Positions 16,100-23,719 of a stretch of DNA of 64,000 bases are shown here, piece after piece; position 1 is the stretch's first letter, and each line of letters begins with the position of its first letter. The notes under the pieces were generated by a model. It was not told the DNA's origin. It saw only the letters and a program-made list of their open reading frames with translations, and made no database searches. Position numbers and translations under genes: made by a program. Source of the stretch: Moritella sp. Urea-trap-13 (GTDB taxonomy: Bacteria; Pseudomonadota; Gammaproteobacteria; Enterobacterales; Moritellaceae); assembly GCF_002836355.1 (NCBI RefSeq), contig NZ_PJCA01000040.1, positions 1-64,000 of the forward strand, written 5' to 3'.

Positions 16100-16235
16100 T
16101 AAATAACTCACCATAGATAAAGATAACTTCGCTATTATAACCACTTTGTTGTCAGTTAACATGGTTATCGTTGTTTCGTTGTGAATTTATACGATAGCAT
16201 ATCCTCTTAAAACGACTTAATTGTAAGGAAACATA

Positions 16236-16910
16236 ATGACATATTTACCTTGTGTTGAAATTGAACCTAAACAAGCTGCAAACGCGAGTGTTATTTGGTT
16301 ACACGGACTGGGTGCTAACGGCCATGATTTTTCTGGTGTGGTACCGATGATCGCATTATCTAGCGAACATCAAGTGCGTTATGTTTTCCCACATGCACCA
16401 GAAATCAAAGTAACGATTAATAATGGTTACAAAATGCCAGCCTGGTATGACATTCTGGCGATGACGTTAGAGCGTCAAATTGATATGCCTGGTTTGATGG
16501 CGAGTGTTGAACAGGTACAAAATTTGATCCAGCGTGAAATTGACCGAGGAATTGATAGTGATCGGATCATTGTTGCTGGTTTTTCTCAAGGTGGTGCAGT
16601 GGCTTATCAAAGTGCATTAACCTTTACCAAACCACTCGCTGGACTGATGGTCATGTCGAGTTATTTCGCAACGGCTAAAACCATTAAACCGCATCAGCAT
16701 AATCTCGCGCTACCGGTTCATATTTATCATGGAAGCGCGGATCCGGTTGTTGCTGAGTCGCTGGGATTGGATGCGATGAAATATTTACAAACCTTAGGTT
16801 ATCAGCCGCAGTATCATAGTTACGTTGCAGAGCATACGGTTACTGCGCAGCAGATAAATGATATATCACAACATATACAGCAGTTTTTATCGATTAATAG
16901 TGCAAGCTAG
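16236..16910 (+). CDS. Carboxylesterase, alpha/beta hydrolase (phospholipase/carboxylesterase family)
   Basis: A 224-residue hydrolase. VIWLHGLGANGHDF supplies the oxyanion region, VAGFSQGGAVAYQSAL the nucleophile elbow G-F-S-Q-G, IYHGSADPVV the Asp and SYVAEHTV the His region. It matches the short carboxylesterases related to acyl-protein thioesterases. It acts on small esters in the cytoplasm; the natural substrate is unknown. AAGGAAAC precedes the start. It sits before a phasin-type gene, separated by a possible terminator. Confidence 0.9.
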   Translation: MTYLPCVEIEPKQAANASVIWLHGLGANGHDFSGVVPMIALSSEHQVRYVFPHAPEIKVTINNGYKMPAWYDILAMTLERQIDMPGLMASVEQVQNLIQREIDRGIDSDRIIVAGFSQGGAVAYQSALTFTKPLAGLMVMSSYFATAKTIKPHQHNLALPVHIYHGSADPVVAESLGLDAMKYLQTLGYQPQYHSYVAEHTVTAQQINDISQHIQQFLSINSAS

Positions 16911-16928
16911 CGTTCACTCCGCGAGTTT

Positions 16929-16963
16929 TAAACTACCGAGATTGAATTGAACTAGGTAGTTTA
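16929..16963 (+). terminator. Weak terminator-like hairpin after the carboxylesterase
   Basis: TAAACTACC and GGTAGTTTA pair around a 17-nt loop, followed a few bases later by TTTTTTT. The stem is AT-rich and the T-run is displaced, so efficiency is doubtful. Confidence 0.45.
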
Positions 16964-16986
16964 CGCCACAATTTTTTTGTTATCAG

Positions 16987-17023
16987 GATCACAATGACAG
17001 AGATTTTTAAGGTCGTTGTGATC
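16987..17023. other. Inverted repeat upstream of the phasin gene
   Basis: GATCACAATGAC and GTCGTTGTGATC form a 12-pair stem (one G-U) around 13 bases, 60 bases before the phasin start. The half-sites TCACA and TGTGA face the wrong way for CRP. It may be an operator for another regulator or a leader hairpin. Confidence 0.45.
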
Positions 17024-17082
17024 TCATTTATGACGATTGCATCTATGCTTAAAGTTCCTAGTATTATTGATAAGATTGAGCT

Positions 17083-17541
17083 ATGCATCAGAATAAAAAC
17101 CGTAACTTAAGTGATGTTAATAATAATGTGTTAATTGATAATTTTGTTGCGATTAATGACATTCATAATCCAGATATTGAATTTCTTCAAGAGAGTCAAT
17201 CTAATCAAGATAGCGAAAATGTTGAAGTCACGCTGGCGACTAAAATGAACTTTGTCAGACAGGTTTGGTTGGCCGGATTGGGGGCATATAGCCATAGTAT
17301 TGATGAGCTCAATACGGCTGGTGAAAAATCGTCAATGTATTTTGAAGAACTGTTGAGTCAAGGAGAGAAAGTCGATAGTGCTTTTAAATTACGTACCACA
17401 GGGGAGCATATATCCTTGCATGGTTTAGAAAAATTGATTCAGCGAACTTATGCAAGATTAACTGGCGTTGAAAGTGATAAAATGAAGCAGTTGAACGATA
17501 AACTCGATGCTTTACTGGCAGAACTAGCAGATAAAAAATAA
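17083..17541 (+). CDS. Phasin-family protein (polyhydroxyalkanoate granule-associated type)
   Basis: A 152-residue helical protein. The core FVRQVWLAGLGAYSHSIDEL, followed by FEELLSQGEKVDS, is the phasin motif of PhaI/PhaF-type proteins (R-x-x-W-L-A-G-L-G-A-Y). The C-terminus LNDKLDALLAELADK is a short coiled coil. Phasins coat storage granules, or sometimes act as membrane or stress proteins. No PHA synthase is near, and no Ala-Lys-Pro histone-like tail is present, so it is the PhaI form. The first 45 residues are acidic and Asn-rich. The ribosome-binding site is weak. Confidence 0.85.
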   Translation: MHQNKNRNLSDVNNNVLIDNFVAINDIHNPDIEFLQESQSNQDSENVEVTLATKMNFVRQVWLAGLGAYSHSIDELNTAGEKSSMYFEELLSQGEKVDSAFKLRTTGEHISLHGLEKLIQRTYARLTGVESDKMKQLNDKLDALLAELADKK

Positions 17542-17569
17542 ACCACTTCGAGGGTGTCTGAAGTGGTTT
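17540..17569. terminator. Hairpin between phasin and MTHFR-like genes
   Basis: AAACCACTTC and GAAGTGGTTT pair around 10 bases, overlapping the phasin stop codon and lying before the convergent gene's end. The T-run is only three bases on each side, so it would be a modest bidirectional terminator. Confidence 0.55.
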
Positions 17570-17597
17570 ATGCCGTTAAATTTACGCGGTAATACGA

Positions 17598-18341
17598 TTA
17601 ATCTTCGGCGAGCAATTTGCCTAGATATTCACATGCATTAGCTCTGATTGGCATAAAGTAGACATTATCGTCTCTGGCTTGCACTTTTTTGATCATGGCG
17701 CGGCCAAACTTAATGTTCCATTCTTTGGTTGGTTCGAAATCACTTGGAAAAACCACATCATTTTTGTTTTCCCAATATGATTGACTGGTTTCGCTATGAA
17801 TTGGACTCATCCCCCAAAATACTTCCGTACCTTGCAGCATATCCATGTATACATCGAGAAATTTCAAATCAAAAAATGGTTGGGTGAAAAAACCATCAAC
17901 ACCAGCATCAATTTTATCGTGAATATAATCGAGCTCTTTACGCATGCTGGTTCGATATTGATCGATCGCCGCGTAAACCTTCATATATGGCAGTTCTTTT
18001 TTGATAATACGAATGAGTTCACATGAAGTATTACGGTAAGTGCGATGTGAGATATCCTGTGGTGGGTCGCCTTCGACGACAAGTACAGAATTGATCTTAC
18101 TGTGACGGAAAAAATCCGTTAATGGAAAGCCGTTTCGTAGATCAAAATCGATTGCGCGTAGGTGGGGAATAACTTCATCAAACTTGTCTTGTAAGCGATC
18201 GCAAGCATCCCAGCTACGGACATCAAAGCGCAATAAGTCTGGAATGTTCAGCGTATTTATTTGACCAAACTGGCTAACTTCTTCGACTTCAGTATTTAAG
18301 GTTTCCCATGAACGGGGTACAAGCTCTATTGAGTATTTCAA
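17598..18341 (-). CDS. Methylenetetrahydrofolate-reductase-family protein, short form
   Basis: A 247-residue member of the MTHFR/MetF barrel family: SIELVPRSW (catalytic Glu at the first strand), SVLVVEGDPPQ (folate/FAD Asp loop) and VDGFFTQPFFDLKFLDVYM (F-F-T-Q-x-x-F) are in family order. E. coli MetF is about 296 residues, so this protein is notably shorter and is probably a divergent paralogue. Flavin-dependent one-carbon chemistry is expected, but substrate and reductant are unproven. The start appears to be TTG, with AAGGG seven bases before it; no ATG fits. A perfect dyad lies just upstream. Confidence 0.8.
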   Translation of the reverse strand: MKYSIELVPRSWETLNTEVEEVSQFGQINTLNIPDLLRFDVRSWDACDRLQDKFDEVIPHLRAIDFDLRNGFPLTDFFRHSKINSVLVVEGDPPQDISHRTYRNTSCELIRIIKKELPYMKVYAAIDQYRTSMRKELDYIHDKIDAGVDGFFTQPFFDLKFLDVYMDMLQGTEVFWGMSPIHSETSQSYWENKNDVVFPSDFEPTKEWNIKFGRAMIKKVQARDDNVYFMPIRANACEYLGKLLAED

Positions 18342-18357
18342 ATTACATCCCTTTTTG

Positions 18358-18380
18358 TTATCAACAGTCCTGGTTGATAA
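18358..18380. promoter_or_regulatory. Perfect dyad upstream of the MTHFR-like gene
   Basis: TTATCAAC, seven bases, GTTGATAA, centred about 28 bases before the TTG start. The eight-base arms match exactly. It does not resemble MetJ (AGACGTCT) or MetR sites. Location fits an operator. Confidence 0.5.
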
Positions 18381-18391
18381 TCCTTTTAATA

Positions 18392-18423
18392 CCCAAACTC
18401 GGCTCCGCGTGTTTGGGCTTTTT
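18392..18423. terminator. Hairpin after nfo
   Basis: CCCAAAC and GTTTGGG around a 12-base GC-rich loop. The better U-tract (CTTTTT) is on the plus strand, although the gene that ends nearby (nfo) is on the minus strand, so its direction is uncertain. Confidence 0.55.
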
Positions 18424-18454
18424 CAATCATTGATATAGTTTGTATAACTATGTC

Positions 18455-19303
18455 TTATTTATTTGCTGCTAACTGCTGTAACCAAGCAATTTCAGCGGCC
18501 CAAATAGTATCATCTATTGTTTCCAATACCATAGGTATACCATTAAAGCGCTCATCCTGCATGATAAATTTGAAGGCTTCTTCACCAATAAATCCTTGGC
18601 CTAAGCTGTGATGGCGATCAACTTTTGTGCCTAGCTCAACTTTACTGTCATTAATGTGCATACCTGCAAGGTATTCAAAGCCGACAATACGTTCAAAATC
18701 ATTAAAGGTTTGCTCACAAGCAGCAAAAGTACGTAAGTCATATCCAGCAACAAAGGTGTGGCAAGTATCAATACACACACCAACACGGCTTTTATCTTCG
18801 ACTTGCTCAATGATCTCGGCTAGATGCTCAAAACGGTAACCTAAATTAGTCCCTTGACCTGCGGTGTTTTCGATCACAGCTTTTACTGATGTTGATTTTT
18901 CCAGTGCTAAGTTAATTGATTCGGCTACGCGTTTTAAACTTTCTGATTCCGATATCTTTTTTAAGTGGCTACCTGGGTGGAAGTTAAGCAAAGTTAAACC
19001 TAGCTGTTCGCAACGGTGCATTTCATCATAAAAAGCATTACGTGATTTCTCTAAGGCTTCTGCTTCGGGATGGCCGAGGTTAATCAAATAAGAATCGTGA
19101 GGTAAAATCTGTGCCGGAGTAAAATTGTAGCGTTTACAATTGGCTTTAAACTTACGGATATCATCCGGGCTCAGTGCTTTTGCATCCCAGCGGCGTTGGT
19201 TTTTGGTAAATAGAGCAAATGCAGTAGCCCCTAAATCGTGCGCGTTTTTAGGGGCATTCCACACGCCACCGGCTGCGGATACGTGCGCGCCAATAAATTT
19301 AGT
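18455..19303 (-). CDS. nfo: Endonuclease IV (AP endonuclease)
   Basis: A 282-residue enzyme beginning [19 protein letters not shown], the start of endonuclease IV, against 285 residues in E. coli. Zinc-ligand segments are visible: [53 protein letters not shown] with DRHHSLGQG, and MVLETID. It cuts the backbone 5' of abasic sites in base-excision repair. The ATG at 19303 is preferred because GGAG lies just before it; a start five codons upstream has no such site. It is divergent from ung, which makes abasic sites. Confidence 0.97.
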   Translation of the reverse strand, partial: TKFIGAHVSAAGGVWNAPKNAHDLGATAFALFTKNQRRWDAKALSPDDIRKFKANCKRYNFTPAQILPHDSYLINLGHPEAEALEKSRNAFYDEMHRCEQLGLTLLNFHPGSHLKKISESESLKRVAESINLALEKSTSVKAVIENTAGQGTNLGYRFEHLAEIIEQVEDKSRVGVCIDTCHTFVAGYDLRTFAACEQTFNDFERIVGFEYLAGMHINDSKVELGTKVDRHHSLGQGFIGEEAFKFIMQDERFNGIPMVLETIDDTIWAAEIAWLQQLAANK

Positions 19304-19427
19304 CATTTTTTGCTCCATTGTTTTGGGTATTCATCATTTTTAGTCAATTTCGTGACAAAACAGTTTTAAAGGAGACTTTTTACGATAAAATTAGTTTTTT
19401 GGCAATGCTAATCTTTGGGAATTATGA

Positions 19428-20108
19428 ATGAAAACTTGGGCAGAATTTTTGTTGCATGAGCAACAGCAACCGTACTACTTAGCGCTAGATAACTTTATCG
19501 CAGCAGAAAGAGCGGCTGGAAAAGTGGTTTATCCTAAACAAGACGATGTATTTCAAGCATTTTCATTAACGCCGTTAAAAGATGTCAAAGTGGTAATTTT
19601 AGGGCAAGACCCTTATCACGGACCAGATCAAGCCCACGGTTTGTGTTTTTCGGTATTACCAGGTATTAAGATCCCGCCTTCACTGCGTAATATGTATAAA
19701 GAACTGACAACCGATATCGACGGCTTTGCCACACCTGACCACGGTTATTTAATCGAATGGGCGCAACAAGGTATTTTAATGTTAAATACCGTGCTAACCG
19801 TCGAGCAAGCGCAAGCACATTCACATGCAAAATCGGGTTGGGAGACGTTCACTGACCATGTGGTTGAGCAGTTAAACCAGCAAGATGAAGAGATCATTTT
19901 TGTCCTATGGGGTAATCATGCCAAGAAAAAGGGCCGCCATATTGATCGCAGTCGCCATCATGTTTTAGAGGGCGTGCACCCATCACCATTGTCAGCCAGT
20001 CGTGGTTTCTTCGGTAGCCAGCATTTTTCTGCTATTAATAACCGCTTGCAAGCTCGTCAACAAACGCCGATCAATTGGCAAGTTAGCGCAGTTGAGACGC
20101 TGGTCTAA
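19428..20108 (+). CDS. ung: Uracil-DNA glycosylase
   Basis: A 226-residue family 1 [23 protein letters not shown] holds the water-activating Asp, LLNTVLTV is the uracil-stacking region, [12 protein letters not shown] the N-pocket and [18 protein letters not shown] the leucine or intercalation loop with the catalytic His. It removes uracil from DNA, the step before nfo. The two genes lie head to head with 124 bases between them, a compact repair pair. The terminator after it is not obvious. Confidence 0.98.
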   Translation: MKTWAEFLLHEQQQPYYLALDNFIAAERAAGKVVYPKQDDVFQAFSLTPLKDVKVVILGQDPYHGPDQAHGLCFSVLPGIKIPPSLRNMYKELTTDIDGFATPDHGYLIEWAQQGILMLNTVLTVEQAQAHSHAKSGWETFTDHVVEQLNQQDEEIIFVLWGNHAKKKGRHIDRSRHHVLEGVHPSPLSASRGFFGSQHFSAINNRLQARQQTPINWQVSAVETLV

Positions 20109-20202
20109 ATTACATCTTTATAGGTAAATAGTGAACTCGATCAAAGTAACTAATACTATGTAGGTATAAAGTGGGAGGAGATAATTTCAAATTGGAGTTT
20201 AT

Positions 20203-20784
20203 ATGTTATCTCTCATTACCAAAGATCATGAACAAGTAGAGCAATTGTTAAATGTACTAACTGAGCAGCTAGCAGAACTCGAATCTGAACAGCAGGGTGT
20301 TAATTTTAAATTGATGGACGATATTGTTCATTATTTACGTAATTATATTGACCGTTACCATCACCCGAAAGAAGATCTAATTTATTCTTATTACCTCGAG
20401 CATTATGTCGAAGATGCTGATATGCCCAATCGTTTAGCATCGGAGCATCAAAGTTTAAACTTCCTGAGTCGTGAACTTTCAAGTGTTTTAAATATGATCC
20501 AACTTGATTCTGTGATGCCATTTGACGAGCTAGCGGTACAATTAAGAGGTTTTGTTGATAAGCAACGCAGTCATATTCAATATGAAAACAATGTTGTCAT
20601 GCCGTTAATGGCAGAGAAATTCACGCCAGATGACTGGTGTCATATTGAACATTTGTGGAAAAATGGCGATGTGCAAGATGTGAAAACATTCGCGACATAT
20701 AATGAGGCTTATGATCGGCTGAAGCAGCGGATTGTTAACGCTGGATTTATGCACGAAGCAGAAGAAGAGCTTTGTTTGATATAA
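20203..20784 (+). CDS. Hemerythrin HHE domain protein
   Basis: A 193-residue four-helix protein. Metal ligands fit the hemerythrin pattern: ITKDHEQVEQLL, NYIDRYHHPKEDLIYSYYLE (H-x3-E), ASEHQSLNF and HIQYENNVVMPLM (H-x4-E-type). It probably binds a di-iron centre and oxygen or NO in the cytoplasm. Similarity to YtfE-type repair proteins is only through the domain, as the N-terminal cysteine-bearing region of YtfE is absent. GGAG precedes the ATG. Confidence 0.88.
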   Translation: MLSLITKDHEQVEQLLNVLTEQLAELESEQQGVNFKLMDDIVHYLRNYIDRYHHPKEDLIYSYYLEHYVEDADMPNRLASEHQSLNFLSRELSSVLNMIQLDSVMPFDELAVQLRGFVDKQRSHIQYENNVVMPLMAEKFTPDDWCHIEHLWKNGDVQDVKTFATYNEAYDRLKQRIVNAGFMHEAEEELCLI

Positions 20785-20862
20785 TTACTGAATGGCCGTT
20801 GTTGTGGTGCTAAAGATCTTATTCAATAGCTAACATTAAACGAGCTACATAAAAACAGAAGC

Positions 20863-20890
20863 AAAAAGCCGCATATGATGCGGCTTTTTT
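20863..20890. terminator. Bidirectional terminator
   Basis: AAAAAGCCGCAT, AT loop, ATGCGGCTTTTTT. It lies between the hemerythrin gene and the convergent small DUF3545 gene, directly next to the stop of the latter. Confidence 0.9.
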
Positions 20891-20892
20891 TA

Positions 20893-21060
20893 TTAAGCGA
20901 TAAGATCAGAGTAGTAACTTAAAGGATCGTTATAACCGTCCATTTCCTTTTCTAAATTAAGCTTATCTTTAATAGCTTCAATCTCACGCCATTTACGTTT
21001 TGACACTGATTTTGTTTCTTTTTTTGTATTTTCTATCGACACTTGATTTATTCCTTCCAT
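20893..21060 (-). CDS. Small DUF3545-family protein, 55 aa
   Basis: This short gene reads MEGINQVSIENTKKE and then SVSKRKWREIEAIKDKLNLE, the conserved core of DUF3545 proteins of Vibrio and Shewanella relatives. AAGGTGA lies seven bases before the ATG, and a terminator follows the stop at once. The protein is basic in the middle, probably one amphipathic helix, with an acidic and tyrosine-bearing tail. Function is unknown. Family recognition is by eye. Confidence 0.85.
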   Translation of the reverse strand: MEGINQVSIENTKKETKSVSKRKWREIEAIKDKLNLEKEMDGYNDPLSYYSDLIA

Positions 21061-21377
21061 GGGATCACCTTTGTAATGATAGTTACCCTCTCTCTATAGC
21101 ATTTTTTTCATGTCTGTTGTCATATTTAGCTATGGATTTGAGTGCCAGATCACGGAAAAAGACCTAGAATGAAAAAGGCATAAATTGTTTATCCAAAATT
21201 CGCTTGAAATTTGACGTGTATATATCTCATTAGGATAGCGATTGCGACTTCAATAATTTTAACGCCTGTTTCTTAACAATTTATTGGTTTTTTGTGTTAT
21301 ATTCCGCGCCATGTTTAGCTGGTGGTGTTATTTTTACTACTATCTATAGATTTTAATAAGAGTTTGGAAGGGAAAAT
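21061..21377. other. Promoter region of the amino-acid/sodium symporter
   Basis: A possible promoter lies at 21273-21303: TTAACA, 19 bases, TATATT followed by CCGCGCC, a GC-rich discriminator common in this genome. The spacer is long, so the -35 is uncertain. Nothing else is recognisable. Confidence 0.4.
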
Positions 21378-22793
21378 ATGACGGAAGTTATCGACTTTAT
21401 AAATGGCTTGTTGTGGGGCTCTGTACTGATTTATCTACTTATCGGCACAGGTTTGTATTTTACCATTAAATTAGGTTTTATCCAGTTCCGCCACTTTACT
21501 CATATGTTCTCTGTTCTTGCTGGTAGCCGTAAGAGCAGCAATGAAGGTGTTTCATCATTTCAAGCGCTATGCACAAGTCTAGCAGCGCGTGTTGGTACGG
21601 GTAACCTTGCTGGTGTTGCCGTCGCAATTACTGCTGGTGGTCCAGGTGCAGTATTCTGGATGTGGTTAATTGCTGTTATAGGTATGGCAACCAGTTTTGC
21701 CGAGAGTTCATTAGCGCAATTATTTAAAACCAAAGATGTTGATGGCAATTTCCGTGGTGGCCCCGCTTACTACATGGAAAAAGGCTTAGGCCGTCGTTGG
21801 ATGGGCGTTGTATTCTCAATCTGCTTAATCGTGGCATTTGGTTTAGTATTTAATGCAGTGCAGTCAGATGCGATTGCTAACTCAATGAATAATGCGTTTG
21901 GTTTTGATAAAACCATCGTGGGTATCGTCTTAGTGGTATTCACTAGTGTTATTATTTTTGGTGGTCTACGTGTGATTGGTGCATTCGCTGAGATCGTGGT
22001 GCCATTCATGGCGTTGGCTTATATCCTCATTGCTTTTGTTGTTGTGGCAATGAACATTTCAGAATTACCTGCGGTATTTGAATTAATCATTAAATCTGCA
22101 TTCGGCTTAGATGAAGCTGCTGGTGGCGCACTTGGTGTTGCTATGATGCAAGGTATTAAACGTGGTTTGTTCTCGAATGAAGCGGGTATGGGTAGCGCGC
22201 CAAATGCTGCGGCAAGTGCGGCTCCATTCCCTAATCACCCTGCATCACAAGGTTATGTGCAGATGTTAGGTGTGTTCATTGATACTATCGTTATCTGTAC
22301 AGCGACAGCATCTATTATTCTACTGTCTGATCTTGGTGATACATCAGGGATTGGTGGTATCGAATTAACCCAACATGCATTGTCATCTCATGTCGGTGAT
22401 TGGGGTAGTACCTTTGTTGCTATTGCTATTCTATTCTTCGCATTTACGTCAATTGTAGCAAACTACTCGTATGCAGAAACCAGTATCTTATTCTTGAACC
22501 GTGATTCAAAAGTAATGGTTTGGATCTTCCGTGTTGCGGTATTAGGGATGGTGATGTTTGGTGCGGTTGCTAAATCAGATCTGATTTGGAATATGGCTGA
22601 TGCCTCAATGGGCCTCATGGCGCTGGTCAATATCATTGCCATCTTGATGTTATCTAAATTTGTTATCATTATCGCTAAAGATTACAACAAGCAATTAGAT
22701 GCAGGCAAGACGCCGACATTTGATAGTTCAGAATACCCTGAAATAGATAAAATAATTAACAGTGAAATTTGGAATGCTAAACTGAAAAAATAG
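21378..22793 (+). CDS. Amino acid (alanine/glycine):cation symporter, AGCS family
   Basis: A 471-residue polytopic membrane protein. The family signatures are clear: ALCTSLAARVGTGNLAGVAV in the first third and IKRGLFSNEAGMGSAPNAAA in the middle. AGCS proteins import alanine or glycine with sodium across the inner membrane. A marine sodium-rich habitat fits. GGAAGGGAAAAT precedes the ATG and a strong terminator follows. Confidence 0.95.
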   Translation: MTEVIDFINGLLWGSVLIYLLIGTGLYFTIKLGFIQFRHFTHMFSVLAGSRKSSNEGVSSFQALCTSLAARVGTGNLAGVAVAITAGGPGAVFWMWLIAVIGMATSFAESSLAQLFKTKDVDGNFRGGPAYYMEKGLGRRWMGVVFSICLIVAFGLVFNAVQSDAIANSMNNAFGFDKTIVGIVLVVFTSVIIFGGLRVIGAFAEIVVPFMALAYILIAFVVVAMNISELPAVFELIIKSAFGLDEAAGGALGVAMMQGIKRGLFSNEAGMGSAPNAAASAAPFPNHPASQGYVQMLGVFIDTIVICTATASIILLSDLGDTSGIGGIELTQHALSSHVGDWGSTFVAIAILFFAFTSIVANYSYAETSILFLNRDSKVMVWIFRVAVLGMVMFGAVAKSDLIWNMADASMGLMALVNIIAILMLSKFVIIIAKDYNKQLDAGKTPTFDSSEYPEIDKIINSEIWNAKLKK

Positions 22794-22830
22794 CATTAAA
22801 TTGCTTTTTAAATTAGTGTTTTAAAATTAG

Positions 22831-22866
22831 AAAAAGCCACTCATTTTAGTAATGAGTGGCTTTTTT
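22831..22866 (+). terminator. Terminator of the AGCS symporter gene
   Basis: AAAAAGCCACTCATT, TTAGT loop region, AATGAGTGGCTTTTTT: a GC-containing stem with a good T-run, 38 bases after the stop. Confidence 0.92.
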
Positions 22867-22922
22867 ATTAGGTATTAATTGCGCGGTAATGAAATTGTAT
22901 TAAATTTGTTTAATCCTAGGAG

Positions 22923-22939
22923 TTAGAGTTTTAGCTCTA
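22923..22939. promoter_or_regulatory. Shared inverted motif, copy 2
   Basis: TTAGAGTTTTAGCTCTA, one base different from the sequence at 9981-9997, 52 bases before the chalcone-isomerase-like gene. It is a likely operator or promoter element shared by two envelope-protein genes. Confidence 0.4.
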
Positions 22940-22990
22940 CCTTCTTTGTGGTTAAATTAACTTTCATACCGACTCATATAGGATCAAGTC

Positions 22991-23542
22991 ATGAATAAAT
23001 TAGCAACTCTCGCTTCTGCAATGCTATTAAGTTTCTCTGTTAATGCTGCACAGGAAGTGTCTGGCGTTTCAGTACCAGATAATGTATCTGTTGAAGGCAC
23101 ATCACTTAATTATCAAGGGGCCGGTGTTCGTAGTAAATTCTTCATTGATCTGTATGTTGGTTCGCTATTTACACAAGCAGCGGATAAAGATGTAATAACC
23201 AGCCAAGCTGTAAGCGCAATTCGTCTTAATATCATTTCAGGTCTTATTACCTCTGAGAAAATGGTAACGGCGATCAACGAAGGTTTTGACGGGGCTACAG
23301 CAGGTAATACAGCTCCTATCGCAGCTGAAATCGCTGAATTTATTGGCGTGTTTAGTGCTGAAATTGCCAAAGGCGACCAATTTACGCTAGTGAGTACACC
23401 AGGCACAGGTTTGGTAACGTATAAAAATAATGAAAAGTTATCGACGATTAATAACGATGTATTTCGTCAAGCGGTACTGTCTATTTGGTTGGGTGATGAG
23501 CCAGCTGATGATGACTTGAAAGAGGATATGCTTGGGCTGTAA
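22991..23542 (+). CDS. Chalcone-isomerase-like exported protein
   Basis: A 183-residue protein with a signal peptide (MNKLATLASAMLLSFSVNAAQ). The mature part opens with EVSGVSVPDNVSVEGTSLNYQGAGVRSKFFIDLYVGSLF, cut here across two segments of the fold, the pattern of bacterial chalcone-isomerase-like proteins (V-x-G-x2-L-x-L-N-G-x-G-x-R). FTLVSTPGTGLVTYKNNEKL and a final AVLSIWLGDEPADDDLKEDM agree. It is probably periplasmic. It is not expected to make flavonoids; the bacterial role, perhaps fatty-acid binding, is unknown. AGGATC precedes the start. Confidence 0.85.
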   Translation: MNKLATLASAMLLSFSVNAAQEVSGVSVPDNVSVEGTSLNYQGAGVRSKFFIDLYVGSLFTQAADKDVITSQAVSAIRLNIISGLITSEKMVTAINEGFDGATAGNTAPIAAEIAEFIGVFSAEIAKGDQFTLVSTPGTGLVTYKNNEKLSTINNDVFRQAVLSIWLGDEPADDDLKEDMLGL

Positions 23543-23600
23543 TGTTCTCAGAAGTTTAGGTTGCAGTTTACGCTGTAATTGAATATTACCAAGTAATAAT

Positions 23601-23647
23601 AAAAATGGCTTACGGTTAAGAATGAAATCTTAGCGTAAGCCATTTTT
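23601..23647. terminator. Bidirectional terminator
   Basis: AAAAATGGCTTACG and CGTAAGCCATTTTT pair, with a second inner pairing of CTAAGATT type in the loop. It separates the exported protein gene from the convergent mltD. Confidence 0.88.
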
Positions 23648-23719
23648 ATGCCTGAATTATTTATCAGCCATAGGTAGCTGTAAACCACTATCTAGATGTT
23701 TGGTCGATAGTAGTCGTTG

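Noticed and set aside
16987-17023. CRP-like halves TCACA and TGTGA upstream of the phasin gene
   Set aside because: The halves are everted (TCACA first, TGTGA second, 21 bases apart), so they do not form a CRP site (TGTGA-N6-TCACA).
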